A DNA stretch of 13,764 nucleotides from Xanthobacteraceae bacterium (GTDB lineage Bacteria > Pseudomonadota > Alphaproteobacteria > Rhizobiales > Xanthobacteraceae), in the NCBI GenBank assembly GCA_030037185.1, contig JASHRR010000164.1, positions 1 to 13,764 of the forward strand, in the 5' to 3' direction. The notes under the pieces are model-generated. The model searched no databases. It saw only the letters and a list, made by a program, of their open reading frames with translations, and was not told the origin of the DNA. This document shows positions 1 through 6,933 of the stretch, piece after piece; position 1 is the first letter of the stretch, and the number at the start of each line of letters is the position of its first letter. A program made the position numbers and the translations under genes.

Positions 1-95
1 ACGTCCACGCGCTGAGGCACCTCGAGCCTCACGTACGCCACGACAAGGCGGCCGAGGTCATGGAGGCCTTGTTTGCCAAGGTCAGTGCAGAGTAG
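1..95 (+). CDS. C-terminal end of an unidentified protein (5' truncated)
   Basis: An open frame enters from the left edge (first full codon at 3) and stops at TAG 93-95, giving about 30 residues that begin VHALRHLEPHVRHDKAAEVM and end in AKVSAE. The composition is that of a normal GC-rich coding region. The charged helical tail vaguely resembles the C-terminus of a tyrosine recombinase after its catalytic tyrosine, but no diagnostic residue is visible, so I do not assign a function. It ends 63 bp upstream of a tRNA-Ser read in the same direction. It could equally be a chance open frame. Confidence 0.35.
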   Translation, partial: VHALRHLEPHVRHDKAAEVMEALFAKVSAE

Positions 96-158
96 AAGCT
101 TTGGGTGCAGGTTGGTCCAAGAGATAGCAGTGTCCTAAGCGATTGACCTTGTAGATAG

Positions 159-245
159 GGAAGGGTGGCCGAGTGGTTTAAGGCACCGGTCTTGAAAACC
201 GGCGTACCCGCAAGGGTACCGAGAGTTCGAATCTCTCTCCTTCCG
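159..245 (+). tRNA. tRNA-Ser (anticodon UGA)
   Basis: A full class II tRNA can be folded. The acceptor stem is GGAAGGG (159-165) with TCCTTCC (238-244) and discriminator G245. The anticodon stem CCGGT/ACCGG (186-190, 198-202) carries loop CTTGAAA with anticodon TGA at 193-195. A long variable arm GTACCC-GCAA-GGGTAC follows, and the T arm is GAGAG-TTCGAAT-CTCTC (221-237). The long variable arm is the serine hallmark. CCA is not encoded after 245. A decayed integrase lies downstream in the same orientation, so the 3' half is a likely attachment site. Confidence 0.97.
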
Positions 246-586
246 CTTATTTCCCAATGATTTGCGGCGACGGGGCAAGTTAGAACGAATCGGGACGGCA
301 GCAATCTTGGTCCCAATTTGGTCCTAATACTCATAGGATGCCCTTCGACAGCGCGGCGATCGCGCCCGCGGCACTCTCGTCAGCCTTGCGGGTACGCTTG
401 GCAGCGGACACCCCTTCCGTACCATCCTGCCGCCGAACGTTCGCTGCAGCCCTCAGAACCCCCTTAAATCCAGCATAATTTGCAAATCCATGGTTCGGGT
501 GTGTTCCGTCGTCCGCTGATGTACCGTAGCGGTTGCGGGGGTACATGCGTGGGTAGCACGGGCCGCGGGGTAGGAAATATCACAAG
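246..586. other. Spacer between tRNA-Ser and integrase relic; no supportable gene
   Basis: No gene can be defended here. The short minus-strand open frames show no recognisable motif, and one of them is simply the antisense of the tRNA. A small imperfect repeat of the type TTGGTCC is seen at 305-325 (twice) and once near 110. This stretch is where the left end (attachment core plus integrase promoter) of a tRNA-integrated element would lie. Confidence 0.5.
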
Positions 587-1176
587 AGACAAATCGCCTG
601 TCGCGGGCGCAAGTTGAAGCACGCCAAGCCGGGGTGTACCCTGCGGCCGTGGCCTCTACCTCCAAGTCACGGAGGGCAAGGAGAAGGGGAAGGTCAATAA
701 AAGATGGCTGTTTCGCTATCGGCGTCCCGCCCGAGAGAGGTGGATGGGATTAGGATCGCCCAAAACAATCGGTCTGAGCGAAGCCCATGAGGAAGCAGAA
801 CGTTGCCGCAAGCTTCTCAAAGACCGCAAAGATCCCATCGAGACCAGGCAAGCCGAGAGGGCAAATGCAGCAGCCGCCAATGTCACGATCATGACGTTCA
901 ACGCGTGTGCGGTTGCCTATGGCGGCGCATGAGGCCGGCTGGCGCAACGCTAAGCATAGGGCACGGTGGGCGGCGACGCTTACGACCTATGCCTATCCGG
1001 TGATTGGTCTGCTGGCTGTCGATGCGATCGACACCGGCCTCGTCATGAAGATATTGCAACCGATCTGGACCACGAAAAACAAGACAACCAGCCGGTGCGC
1101 CACCCGATGGAAGCCATTCTCGATTGGGCCAAGGTTGAACGGATATCGCACGGGCGAAAACCCCTACGAAGCGTAA
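587..1176 (+). pseudogene. Decayed tRNA-targeting tyrosine integrase (P4-type, DUF4102 arm domain)
   Basis: Stitching frames together recovers the N-terminal two thirds of a P4-type integrase. Pieces are LKHAKPG near 614-634 (frame of 611), GRGLYLQV and RWLFRYRR at 645-730, the helix ending EERCRKLL-like near 790-820, then after a one-base shift near 919 MAAHEAGWRN and TYAYPVIG at 920-1005, and AIDTGLVMKILQPIWTT at 1027-1075. After another shift comes MEAILDWAKV (1107-1136), then GYRTGENPYEA back in the previous frame, ending at TAA 1174-1176. These are the Arm DNA-binding and core-binding domains. The catalytic domain with the R-H-R-Y residues is absent. At least four frameshifts plus truncation make it non-functional. 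Its position about 340 bp after a co-oriented tRNA-Ser is what the family does when it integrates at a tRNA 3' end. Family assignment is confident; exact breakpoints are approximate. Confidence 0.85.
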
Positions 1177-1559
1177 CGGAGCGATCTCTCCCCTTGGGCC
1201 AATCCCGCAGTGGCTTTAACAAACGCTATCAACATATTGGTATATTGTACTAAATTACGTCGCACGATCTCCCGGCGGTTCGGCTCACTGCTGCGCCGGC
1301 TCAAGCACCGGAATCAAAGCTTGCCGCGATCGCGTGAGCATTCAGCCATGTACGCGCGTTCACCCGGCCGTCAACCGCCTAAGCGGCACTGCAGTTGCTA
1401 CCACGCATTCGAGCCGATCAGGCCCAGAAAGCGAACGATTTGGTCCGACCGCAGGACCGGCTTACACACGTGAAGCACTCACTCATCCGCACGCGGTATC
1501 GCGGTTCATATGCCATAAGCCAGCCAGCAGGCGTTGCGGGCACAATTATTATCGGTGAT
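1177..1559. other. Non-coding or fully decayed DNA
   Basis: No open frame here carries a motif I recognise, and none has a convincing ribosome binding site. An AT-rich patch at 1217-1256 interrupts otherwise GC-rich sequence. The missing catalytic half of the upstream integrase would be expected here but cannot be found in any frame. Confidence 0.5.
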
Positions 1560-1580
1560 AAAACTACCCGGAGCGAGTAG
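1560..1580 (-). terminator. Intrinsic terminator of the DUF4239-like gene
   Basis: Read on the minus strand, CTACTCG (1580-1574), loop CTC, CGGGTAG (1570-1564) form a 7-bp stem with one T-G wobble. It is followed at once by TTTT (1563-1560) and then ATC. It begins 5 bp after the stop codon of the minus-strand gene at 1585-2361, the expected position and orientation. Confidence 0.75.
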
Positions 1581-1584
1581 CTAT

Positions 1585-2361
1585 TCATCGAGTCGTCTCA
1601 TCCTGCAAATTGCGAAGATCGACCATTGCTTGTTGACTTACATTAAACAGACCTTCATGGGGTCGGTCGAGATCGGCGATGAGATAAATAACCGCCGAGA
1701 ACGTGAGAACAACGATCACCAGGGCTGGAGACCTCCGGAGGCTGGTTAGTCCCTCGTGGTAGCCGATACCCGCCATGGCGAGACTCGTCACGAAATAAAG
1801 TGTTGCCCAGATGATCCCAGGAATGCGGTTTCTCAAGGTTGCTTGAACCCGTTTCGCGTGCAGGGCTATGGTATCGTTCAGCGACTCGATGAAAAGCCCA
1901 GAGAGGACGGAGCTCGGCTCGTTCTGTACAGCCGCGACCGCCTCTGCCCAGAGATGGTCATGCAAACGTTGGGAAGCAACAAGCTCTAACTTGCCTGACT
2001 GAGCAGCCTCCAATTGAGCTTCGAGATACTGGCCCAGAATACCTCGGAACGTCGAGCGTTGAGGTTCGGGAAGGAAGGCGGAGCGCAGGTAAGTCGTTCT
2101 AATCGCGTTGGCTTCATCTGCCATAAATTGCTGGCGGGCATCGAGGTGGGTCGCCGCAAGGGCGAACGTGAATGCGAGCGTGAACGCAAGTAGGCTGAGC
2201 GCTGCTGCTCCCATTATGCCGACCGAGGACTCCGTCTCCGGTTCCAAACGCCGACGCAGCTTGCCAAGCTGGTATCCCGCTTCCAGCGACAGGAAGCCGA
2301 CTACAATTGTCGCCAAGCACAACGCCCAGAGAGGGAGGAAATCCAGCGGCCCGGCATTCAT
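1585..2361 (-). CDS. DUF4239-like (bestrophin-like) inner-membrane protein
   Basis: The 258-residue product has two N-terminal membrane segments (about 9-29 and 50-70), a soluble helical middle, and two C-terminal ones (about 182-200 and 212-230), ending in a short cytoplasmic-type tail. The motif DEANAI (82-87) after the second segment, followed by TYLR and LP, and the RIP motif (179-181) before the third segment with DRPHEGLF (232-239) and VSQQAMVDL near the end are typical of the DUF4239 family, whose biochemical role is not known. Start is ATG at 2361, preceded by a weak purine-rich AAGGG. A terminator follows the stop directly, so it is probably a single-gene unit. It is divergent from a cation:proton antiporter, which hints at shared control, though nothing proves a joint function. 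The frame is clean. Confidence 0.8.
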   Translation of the reverse strand: MNAGPLDFLPLWALCLATIVVGFLSLEAGYQLGKLRRRLEPETESSVGIMGAAALSLLAFTLAFTFALAATHLDARQQFMADEANAIRTTYLRSAFLPEPQRSTFRGILGQYLEAQLEAAQSGKLELVASQRLHDHLWAEAVAAVQNEPSSVLSGLFIESLNDTIALHAKRVQATLRNRIPGIIWATLYFVTSLAMAGIGYHEGLTSLRRSPALVIVVLTFSAVIYLIADLDRPHEGLFNVSQQAMVDLRNLQDETTR

Positions 2362-2374
2362 TCACTTAGCCCTT

Positions 2375-2390
2375 ACCGTTTGACCGTTTG
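2375..2390. repeat. Two tandem copies of ACCGTTTG before the DUF4239-like start
   Basis: Two perfect 8-bp copies lie head to tail, 13 bp upstream of the ATG at 2361 (minus strand reads CAAACGGT twice). They fall in the untranslated leader or promoter. A tandem regulator site or slippage product are both possible. Confidence 0.45.
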
Positions 2391-2478
2391 CCAACTCCGT
2401 GCGAAAACCTCCAGTGGCGGTGGCCTGTCGAACAAGCATCTCTTGCCGCGCCCGACCTAAGCAATCCGGCCCCTTCAT

Positions 2479-2503
2479 GTCGGAACCCGCTGACGTGTCC
2501 GAC
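2479..2503. promoter_or_regulatory. Inverted repeat GTCGGA-N13-TCCGAC, candidate operator
   Basis: Perfect 6-bp arms (2479-2484 and 2498-2503) have centres 19 bp apart, close to two helical turns, the usual geometry for a dimeric regulator. The site sits in the divergent spacer where it could control either gene. A 6-bp repeat can occur by chance, so this is a suggestion only. Confidence 0.3.
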
Positions 2504-2675
2504 CGTTCCATATTGCGCGTACCGCTAGCGGCGAGGCCGGGCACGGAGCAGTACCAAGCAGGCACTCTGCCGCAAACGTACACCGCAATCGAAGGAATAG
2601 ATGCGGGCTCCTCATCCGTCGAGAACGCTAAACGGGAAAGAGAGTGCTGATCTCTGCGACCTCATCGTCCCAACT

Positions 2676-2699
2676 AAAAAGGCCGCTTAAGGAACGGCC
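2676..2699 (-). terminator. Terminator-like hairpin on the minus strand with no gene upstream of it
   Basis: On the minus strand GGCCG (2699-2695), a 9-base loop, CGGCC (2685-2681) and then TTTTT (2680-2676) form an intrinsic-terminator shape. No minus-strand gene ends here, so it would end a short transcript starting between about 2700 and the antiporter start, or protect the DUF4239-like gene from read-through. Confidence 0.5.
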
Positions 2700-2836
2700 G
2701 ACCGGCCACATTCCTCATCAGGCAAGCCGGTGCAGCCCCTTCAGCGAGCTTCGCATACATCAGGGCAGAAGACGGGACGATCGCCCCGTTCCTCCTCAAA
2801 TAGCGAGCCAATTAATTATTTTCGGAAGATCACAAA

Positions 2837-4075
2837 TTGGACATGCCGGCCTCGATTGAAATAGCGAAACAGACGCTGCTTTCCGGCGGGATTATTCTGG
2901 CGATCGGCACCCTCGCCGGTCTGTTCGCGCAGAAGGCGAAGATTCCCGACGTCGCGGTATTTCCACTCGTCGGCATGGCGATCGGCCCACAAGCTCTGGG
3001 GTTGATCGATATCAAAGCAGATTCGGCACTGAACCAGATCATCCTTCTCTTCGGTGCGAGCTATATTCTTTTTGATGGCGGCGCTTCGTTGCGATTCACG
3101 GTCTTAAAGCAGACCTGGATCACTATCTCCGTGCTGGCCACTGTCGGCGTCATGATCACTGCCGTCATCACTGGCATTGCGGCCTATTTCGTTCTCGGCG
3201 CTCCCTTGATCGTGGCATTACTGCTGGGCGCGACTCTCGCCTCGACCGATCCAGCAACGCTCGTTCCAATTTTCCAGCAGGTCAACATTCGGGATCGCGT
3301 GGCGCAAACCGTCGTGAGCGAGTCGGCGTTCAATGACGCGACGGGGGCAATCGCCACTTTCGGCGTGTTAGCCGTCGCCATGGGGACTGGGAACTTCTCA
3401 TGGACGTCTTCCTTGCTCGGTCTCATCAAACAACTGGCAATCGGTATTGTTGCCGGCGCTGTTTTCGGATATCTCGCCGCACTGCTCATCGCGCATGAAC
3501 GCTGGGCTTTCCTTGCCGAATATGCACCGGTGGTCACGCTCGCCGCCGTCATCGGCGCTTACTTCGCGGCTGACGACTTGCAGGCGAGCGGGTTTACGGC
3601 AGTCTTCGTCTTCGGGATCGTGCTCGGCAACCAGGAGTCATTCGGTTTCAACATGCAAGCAGGCGAGGCACAAGAACTCGCAGAATTCGTGGCGACCACT
3701 GCATTCATTATGCGGCTGTTCATTTTCATTCTGCTGGGTGCTCAGATCGACTTCGGACTTATAGGTCAATACCTCGTCGGCGGCATCATTGTGATCGCAA
3801 TCTTAATCCTGGTCGCCCGGCCGCTGACTGTACTTGTGTGTGCGCTGCCGGACCGGCGGGCGAAATGGACCTTCGAGGAGATGCTATTCATGTGCTGGTC
3901 TCGCGAGACCGGTGTCATTCCCGCCGCATTGGCTGGCCTCATGCTCGGCGTGAAGGCGCCGGGCGCTCATATGATCGCCTCAGTCACTTTCATCGCCGTT
4001 CTCATGACCATCCTGATCCAGGCGCCGACAAAAAAATGGCTGGCGGACAGGCTGAAGCTTCTGGAAAACAACTAG
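2837..4075 (+). CDS. CPA1-family cation:proton antiporter (NhaP type)
   Basis: The 412-residue integral membrane protein has about 12 hydrophobic segments from residue 14 to 400. It matches the sodium/hydrogen exchanger fold: an early segment with FPLVGMAIGPQALG, the unwound-helix motif STDPA at 136-140, and SESAFNDATG at 161-170, whose N166-D167 pair is the cation- and proton-binding ND motif of CPA1. It would exchange Na+ or K+ for protons across the inner membrane. There is no C-terminal TrkA-type domain, unlike NhaP2/CvrA, so it is of the short type. The TTG at 2837 lies 8 bp after GGAAG (2824-2828); the ATG at 2843 is an alternative start, with poorer spacing but a better codon. It is probably monocistronic and faces the divergent DUF4239-like gene. 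The ion cannot be told from sequence alone. Confidence 0.88.
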   Translation: MDMPASIEIAKQTLLSGGIILAIGTLAGLFAQKAKIPDVAVFPLVGMAIGPQALGLIDIKADSALNQIILLFGASYILFDGGASLRFTVLKQTWITISVLATVGVMITAVITGIAAYFVLGAPLIVALLLGATLASTDPATLVPIFQQVNIRDRVAQTVVSESAFNDATGAIATFGVLAVAMGTGNFSWTSSLLGLIKQLAIGIVAGAVFGYLAALLIAHERWAFLAEYAPVVTLAAVIGAYFAADDLQASGFTAVFVFGIVLGNQESFGFNMQAGEAQELAEFVATTAFIMRLFIFILLGAQIDFGLIGQYLVGGIIVIAILILVARPLTVLVCALPDRRAKWTFEEMLFMCWSRETGVIPAALAGLMLGVKAPGAHMIASVTFIAVLMTILIQAPTKKWLADRLKLLENN

Positions 4076-4501
4076 AGCGCCGATGGAGTCGATCATTTCA
4101 TCGGATGAAGCACAACGTGACCCAGCCGCCTATCAGCCCCTTACGTCCGCGCAACTGGTACCAAATCCGACGCGCCTGGCGCACTGACGCGCAAGCTGGG
4201 TGTTAAGGCGGAGGCTGGCGCGGCAGGCGCGTTCAGCTGACGGAGCTGGCGGGTTTGACGGCGCCGCGTCGCTTACGCCCGCAGACAGCCTGCCTGCGCC
4301 TCGACCTCGGCCTCGATGTGCTGTTGTTCAGCGCGTGTGCGGGTCTCGACAAGCCTGGGCTTGGCTGTTTCTTCCCGCCGCCAGATCTTTGCACGGCACT
4401 TGCCGTGCATCCGTAAGCCCATCGCCCTCGTAGCTTCCCCTGACGCCAGCGCCGGACGCGGCGCGGTCACGGCAATGCACGCAATATAGAGGAGCGGGCC
4501 A
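4076..4501. other. Gene-free spacer with a strong short hairpin
   Basis: No recognisable gene lies between the antiporter and the repeat-protein gene. The palindrome TTCATC-G-GATGAA (4097-4109) lies 22 bp after the antiporter stop. TGCACGGC-ACTT-GCCGTGCA (4390-4409) is a perfect 8-bp stem with a 4-base loop but no T-run, so it may be a transcription or mRNA structure signal rather than an intrinsic terminator. The minus-strand open frame across 4273-4539 has no known motif and overlaps the start of the next gene. Confidence 0.5.
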
Positions 4502-5524
4502 ATGCGAGTCCTTTCAGCCACAATCGCAGCTTTTCTCATTTCGGTCAGTCACATTGCGCTTGCGCAGGAGCAAACCATGCCGCAAGGGGAGGCCGCACAG
4601 GCCGGGCGCCGGTGCGGGCCGAGTCTCAGCGACCTTCCGCAATTGCAGTCCGCGGAAATGACGTCCGAAGATGTCGTTGCGCAGCCCGAACGGCAGTTCG
4701 CCGAAGGGACTGAAACGCGGCCGACGGAAATTACGGCGGAAGAGCTCGTGGCCCAGTTGCCCGAAGCGCCGCTGGCGAAACCGGCGGAAATGACGGCGGA
4801 GGAGCTCGATGCGCCGTTGCCCGAGGCGCCGCTGGCGAAACCGGCGGAAATGACGGCGGAAGAGCTCGTTGCCCAGTTGCCCGAGACGCCGCTGGCGAAA
4901 CCGGCGGAAATGACGGCGGAGGAGCTCGTGGCCCACTTGCCCGAGACGCCGCTGGCGAAACCGGCGGAAATGACGGCGGAGGAGCTCGTGGCCCAGTTGC
5001 CCGAGACGCCGCTGGCGGGCATGCAGGAAGATGAGAAAAGGCAGCCCGAGGCGATGAACACCGAGATGCAGGATCAGCCGGCACAGACGGCGATGCCTCG
5101 AGATCCCCAATGGGCCACCGTGAGCGAGGCTAAACTCGGGACGGCCGTGGATATTCCCCGTGCCGTGCTGTCGACCCCCGACGGTTATGCCCACAAGCGA
5201 GTAGGCCGCCGCTACAAGACACCGGACGGTCGTGCGAAGGTGGCGATCTGGACGCAGCGCAACACCAGGCACGACACGCCGGCAAGCTATCTGTACAGGA
5301 CATTCAACATTCCCCGCGTCACCGTGGATTACGAGCGCTTCACCAGTGATTTTGCGGTGATCTCGGGCCTCTTCGGCACCAGGGTCTATTACATCCGCTG
5401 CAATTACTCGCCCCGGAGCGGATCGTTCCACTGCTTCGACCTCGCCTATCCCGTGCGGGAGAGGCGAGTCTGGGACGCCGTCGTTACCCGAATGAGCCGG
5501 TCGCTCCGGGCTCACAATGACTGA
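4502..5524 (+). CDS. Secreted protein with 20-residue tandem repeats and a conserved C-terminal domain
   Basis: The 340-residue product starts at ATG 4502, about 6 bp after GGAGCG. Residues 1-21 form a Sec signal peptide, with cleavage expected after IALA. An acidic, proline- and alanine-rich segment of 20-residue repeats follows (76-172; consensus EMTAEELVAQLPETPLAKPA), preceded by a degenerate copy starting EMTSEDVVAQ at 52. The C-terminal 130 residues (from about 205) form a compact domain with a DIPRAV strand, GRRYKTPDGRAKVAIW, TPASYL (259-264), RVYYIRCNYS, FHCFDLAYP and a final WDAVVTRMSRSL. This looks like a domain common in secreted hypothetical proteins of Bradyrhizobiaceae; its function is unknown to me. 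Cysteines 300 and 311 could form a disulfide. The repeat region resembles a flexible periplasmic spacer. The gene stands alone, with about 420 bp free upstream and decayed DNA downstream. Confidence 0.8.
   Translation: MRVLSATIAAFLISVSHIALAQEQTMPQGEAAQAGRRCGPSLSDLPQLQSAEMTSEDVVAQPERQFAEGTETRPTEITAEELVAQLPEAPLAKPAEMTAEELDAPLPEAPLAKPAEMTAEELVAQLPETPLAKPAEMTAEELVAHLPETPLAKPAEMTAEELVAQLPETPLAGMQEDEKRQPEAMNTEMQDQPAQTAMPRDPQWATVSEAKLGTAVDIPRAVLSTPDGYAHKRVGRRYKTPDGRAKVAIWTQRNTRHDTPASYLYRTFNIPRVTVDYERFTSDFAVISGLFGTRVYYIRCNYSPRSGSFHCFDLAYPVRERRVWDAVVTRMSRSLRAHND
4727..5017 (+). repeat. 60-bp in-frame tandem repeat, nearly five units
   Basis: Units start at 4727, 4787, 4847, 4907 and 4967; the last is partial, ending at 5017. 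They are exact multiples of 60 bp without indels. Units 2 to 5 are almost identical at DNA level, even at third positions, while the first half-unit differs (ATTACG for ATGACG, CCGACG for CCGGCG). A further diverged copy lies at 4655-4726. This pattern means recent duplication by slippage or unequal recombination. Codon phase is preserved, each unit adding 20 residues. Confidence 0.93.
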
Positions 5525-6000
5525 CATCGGAGATTCCGGTCCGACCCCGGGCGTCGTCATTCCAGGACGCACCTTGAAAAAGGAGCGTACCGGGATGGCG
5601 CGTTCCCGCAGCACCGATACGTTTCTGCAAACTGGCTGTGACGGCTCGCCCTATCTCCTCGGCTTCCTCGATCGTCAGCCGGGACAGTCGGCGGCTCTCC
5701 ACAAGGGCTTGGCACCAAGGCGCGACGGCAAGCAGTGTCAGTTGTTCGACGCGGGGCCGTCCTCAGGTAAGCCAAACGGATTTAGGGTCATTCGAACAGC
5801 CGGGTGAGGAATGCTGCGGACGAGATAGGAATGTCTTCGCCCGCCTCCACGGCCACGCTATACACCTGTGCCCCGTATCGCCTTACAATCGCCCAGTTGC
5901 CCGGCCGCCGAGCCCGCTTCGTCAAGCATGACGGCCGTCTGTGCGACTGGACTGCCCGGTGCGGGGCAGCGGCATGCGTGGCACGGCATAAGGAGGGCTC
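5525..6000. other. Probable decayed coding DNA, unidentified
   Basis: No intact gene is evident. Two minus-strand segments look protein-like: one reading VESRRLSRLTIEEAEEIGRA from about 5702 downward, the other reading GNWAIVRRYGAQVYSVAVEA and stopping at about 5788. Both have the composition of real coding sequence but I cannot assign either. A good ribosome binding site AGGAGGG on the plus strand at 5991-5997 precedes the sigma-factor relic. Confidence 0.4.
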
Positions 6001-6165
6001 ACCGCGGCCAGAGACACCGCGCAACCAACTCGCGCGGCTCTTTTCCGCGTCGCCGCCGGGGATCGTGCGGCGTTACGCCTGGTCTACCAAGACACCTCGG
6101 CGAGGCTTTTTGCTGTCTGTCTTCGTACGTGCTGCAAGACGTTACGTGACGGTGCACTCACGGTC
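6001..6165 (+). pseudogene. Fragment of an ECF-family sigma factor (region 2)
   Basis: In one frame, 6031-6126 reads RVAAGDRAALRLVYQDTSAR then LFAVCLR, the typical opening of an ECF sigma factor that binds core polymerase. The frame then changes, and 6129-6143 reads VLQDV, the conserved end of region 2.1-2.2, with the following bases fitting DVYVTVW if one T is restored. About ten residues between the two blocks are missing. A strong AGGAGGG stands at 5991-5997, but no ATG, GTG or TTG follows in frame, so the start codon also seems lost. Region 4 is absent. A frame continuing to TGA 6322-6324 reads unrelated KLRAKKRDIADQIEERV sequence, so another fragment may be fused here. Confidence 0.65.
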
Positions 6166-6283
6166 CGCGAAGTCCGCAAGGGGATGAGCAAGCTCCGAGC
6201 GAAGAAGCGCGACATTGCCGACCAGATCGAAGAACGCGTCCGCCGAATCCGCGACGCTTTCGGCGAACGAAGCCGCTCATGCG

Positions 6284-6469
6284 CGAAATTGCGGAGCTTT
6301 GGGCGAGCTTCTCGCCCAAAGTGACAAGCACGTCGATGATAGGGGGCTGGTTGCAACCGCGAGGCTACACGGACTGACCCTGGTGACTCGAAATCTGTAA
6401 CACGTGTTTGGCCGAGGCGCGATGACACTGGATCCCTTCAAGTCGGTGCCGAAGATCACTAAGCCATAA
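6284..6469 (+). pseudogene. C-terminal fragment of a VapC-like PIN-domain toxin
   Basis: The frame reads GELLAQSDKHVDDRGLVATA, then RLHGLTLVTRN, a TAA stop at 6398-6400, then in the same frame HVFGRGAMTLDPFKS to TAA 6467-6469. The D..(I/L)AATA..HGLTLVTRN..HF.G.G...LDPF pattern is the C-terminal half of PIN-domain RNases of VapBC type II toxin-antitoxin modules. A nonsense codon sits where the family has a hydrophobic or valine residue after RN. The N-terminal acidic residues and a VapB partner are not found. It is therefore dead; the sequence loss suggests an old insertion or deletion. Confidence 0.65.
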
Positions 6470-6588
6470 TGTAATGGCTGACCACGACCGTTCACGACAC
6501 GGTTAATAATCGAATTATGCTTGTCGGATACTTCACAAGCGGGCAAGAAGTTTCGATCTCGCTTTGATACGCCGGTTATGGCAGGACC

Positions 6589-6870
6589 GAGGAAGGGCAC
6601 CTGCTGCCCGACCATCTGCACATGCTGATATGATCCCGCCGAAATGTTCAGTGGCCGAGGTGATCGGGTATCTGAAAGGGAAGAGCTCGATCTGGATCGC
6701 GCAGAATGTGGAACGCAAGGCGCGGAATTTTCTGGGCCACAAATTCTAGGCGAGGGGCTACTTCTGCCGACCGTGGGACGGAATGAGAGATGATTGGCGC
6801 TTACATCAGGAATCAGGAGTTGGCGGACAAGCAGTTGGATCAGCTGCAATTGAAGCTTTCGTCCTCATGA
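6589..6870 (+). pseudogene. Broken IS200/IS605-family TnpA transposase
   Basis: Three frames combine into a Y1 transposase. EEGHLLPDHLHMLI (6589-6630) contains the HUH-type H-x-H pair. After a one-base deletion, MIPPKCSVAEVIGYLKGKSS (6630-6689), then NVERKARNFLGHKF and TAG 6747-6749 where the family has W of WARGYF. After another shift, MIGAYIRNQELADKQLDQLQ (6790 on) ends at TGA 6868-6870. The last block normally follows the catalytic tyrosine helix. The N-terminal third is not recognisable upstream. Two frameshifts plus one nonsense codon make it inactive. A terminal-type hairpin follows at 6934. Confidence 0.88.
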
Positions 6871-6933
6871 AGTCCCATCTTTCGTTGCACAATCCTTTAT
6901 AATTTATAATTTCCTTTGCCGGTTCCCTCAAAC

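Larger units (their letters stand above)
2362..2836. other. 475-bp spacer between divergent membrane genes
   Basis: This spacer separates the minus-strand DUF4239-like gene from the plus-strand antiporter and should hold both promoters. It carries no convincing gene. Visible elements are the tandem octamer at 2375, an inverted repeat at 2479-2503, the 10-bp palindrome CCGCTAGCGG at 2522-2531, a minus-strand terminator-like hairpin at 2676-2699, and an AT-rich stretch AATTAATTATTTT (2810-2822) just before the antiporter ribosome binding site. I cannot place -35/-10 boxes with confidence. Confidence 0.6.

Noticed and set aside
29..334. Minus-strand open frame of 101 codons
   Set aside because: It is the antisense of the tRNA-Ser and its flanks, a well-known source of spurious proteins.
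4390..4409. Strong hairpin considered as an intrinsic terminator
   Set aside because: There is no T-run on either side and it lies over 300 bp from the antiporter stop; kept only as a structural note in the spacer.
4727..5017. Possible CRISPR array
   Set aside because: The units are contiguous with no unique spacers and encode an in-frame 20-residue repeat.
4514..5614. Long minus-strand open frames (366, 170 and 117 codons) over the repeat gene
   Set aside because: They are shadows: the 60-bp period is divisible by three, so any stop-free antisense frame is repeated. The plus frame has the signal peptide, ribosome binding site and conserved domain.
6277..6849. Minus-strand open frame of 190 codons
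   Set aside because: It lies antisense to the PIN-domain and IS200 transposase relics, whose plus-strand motifs are clear.
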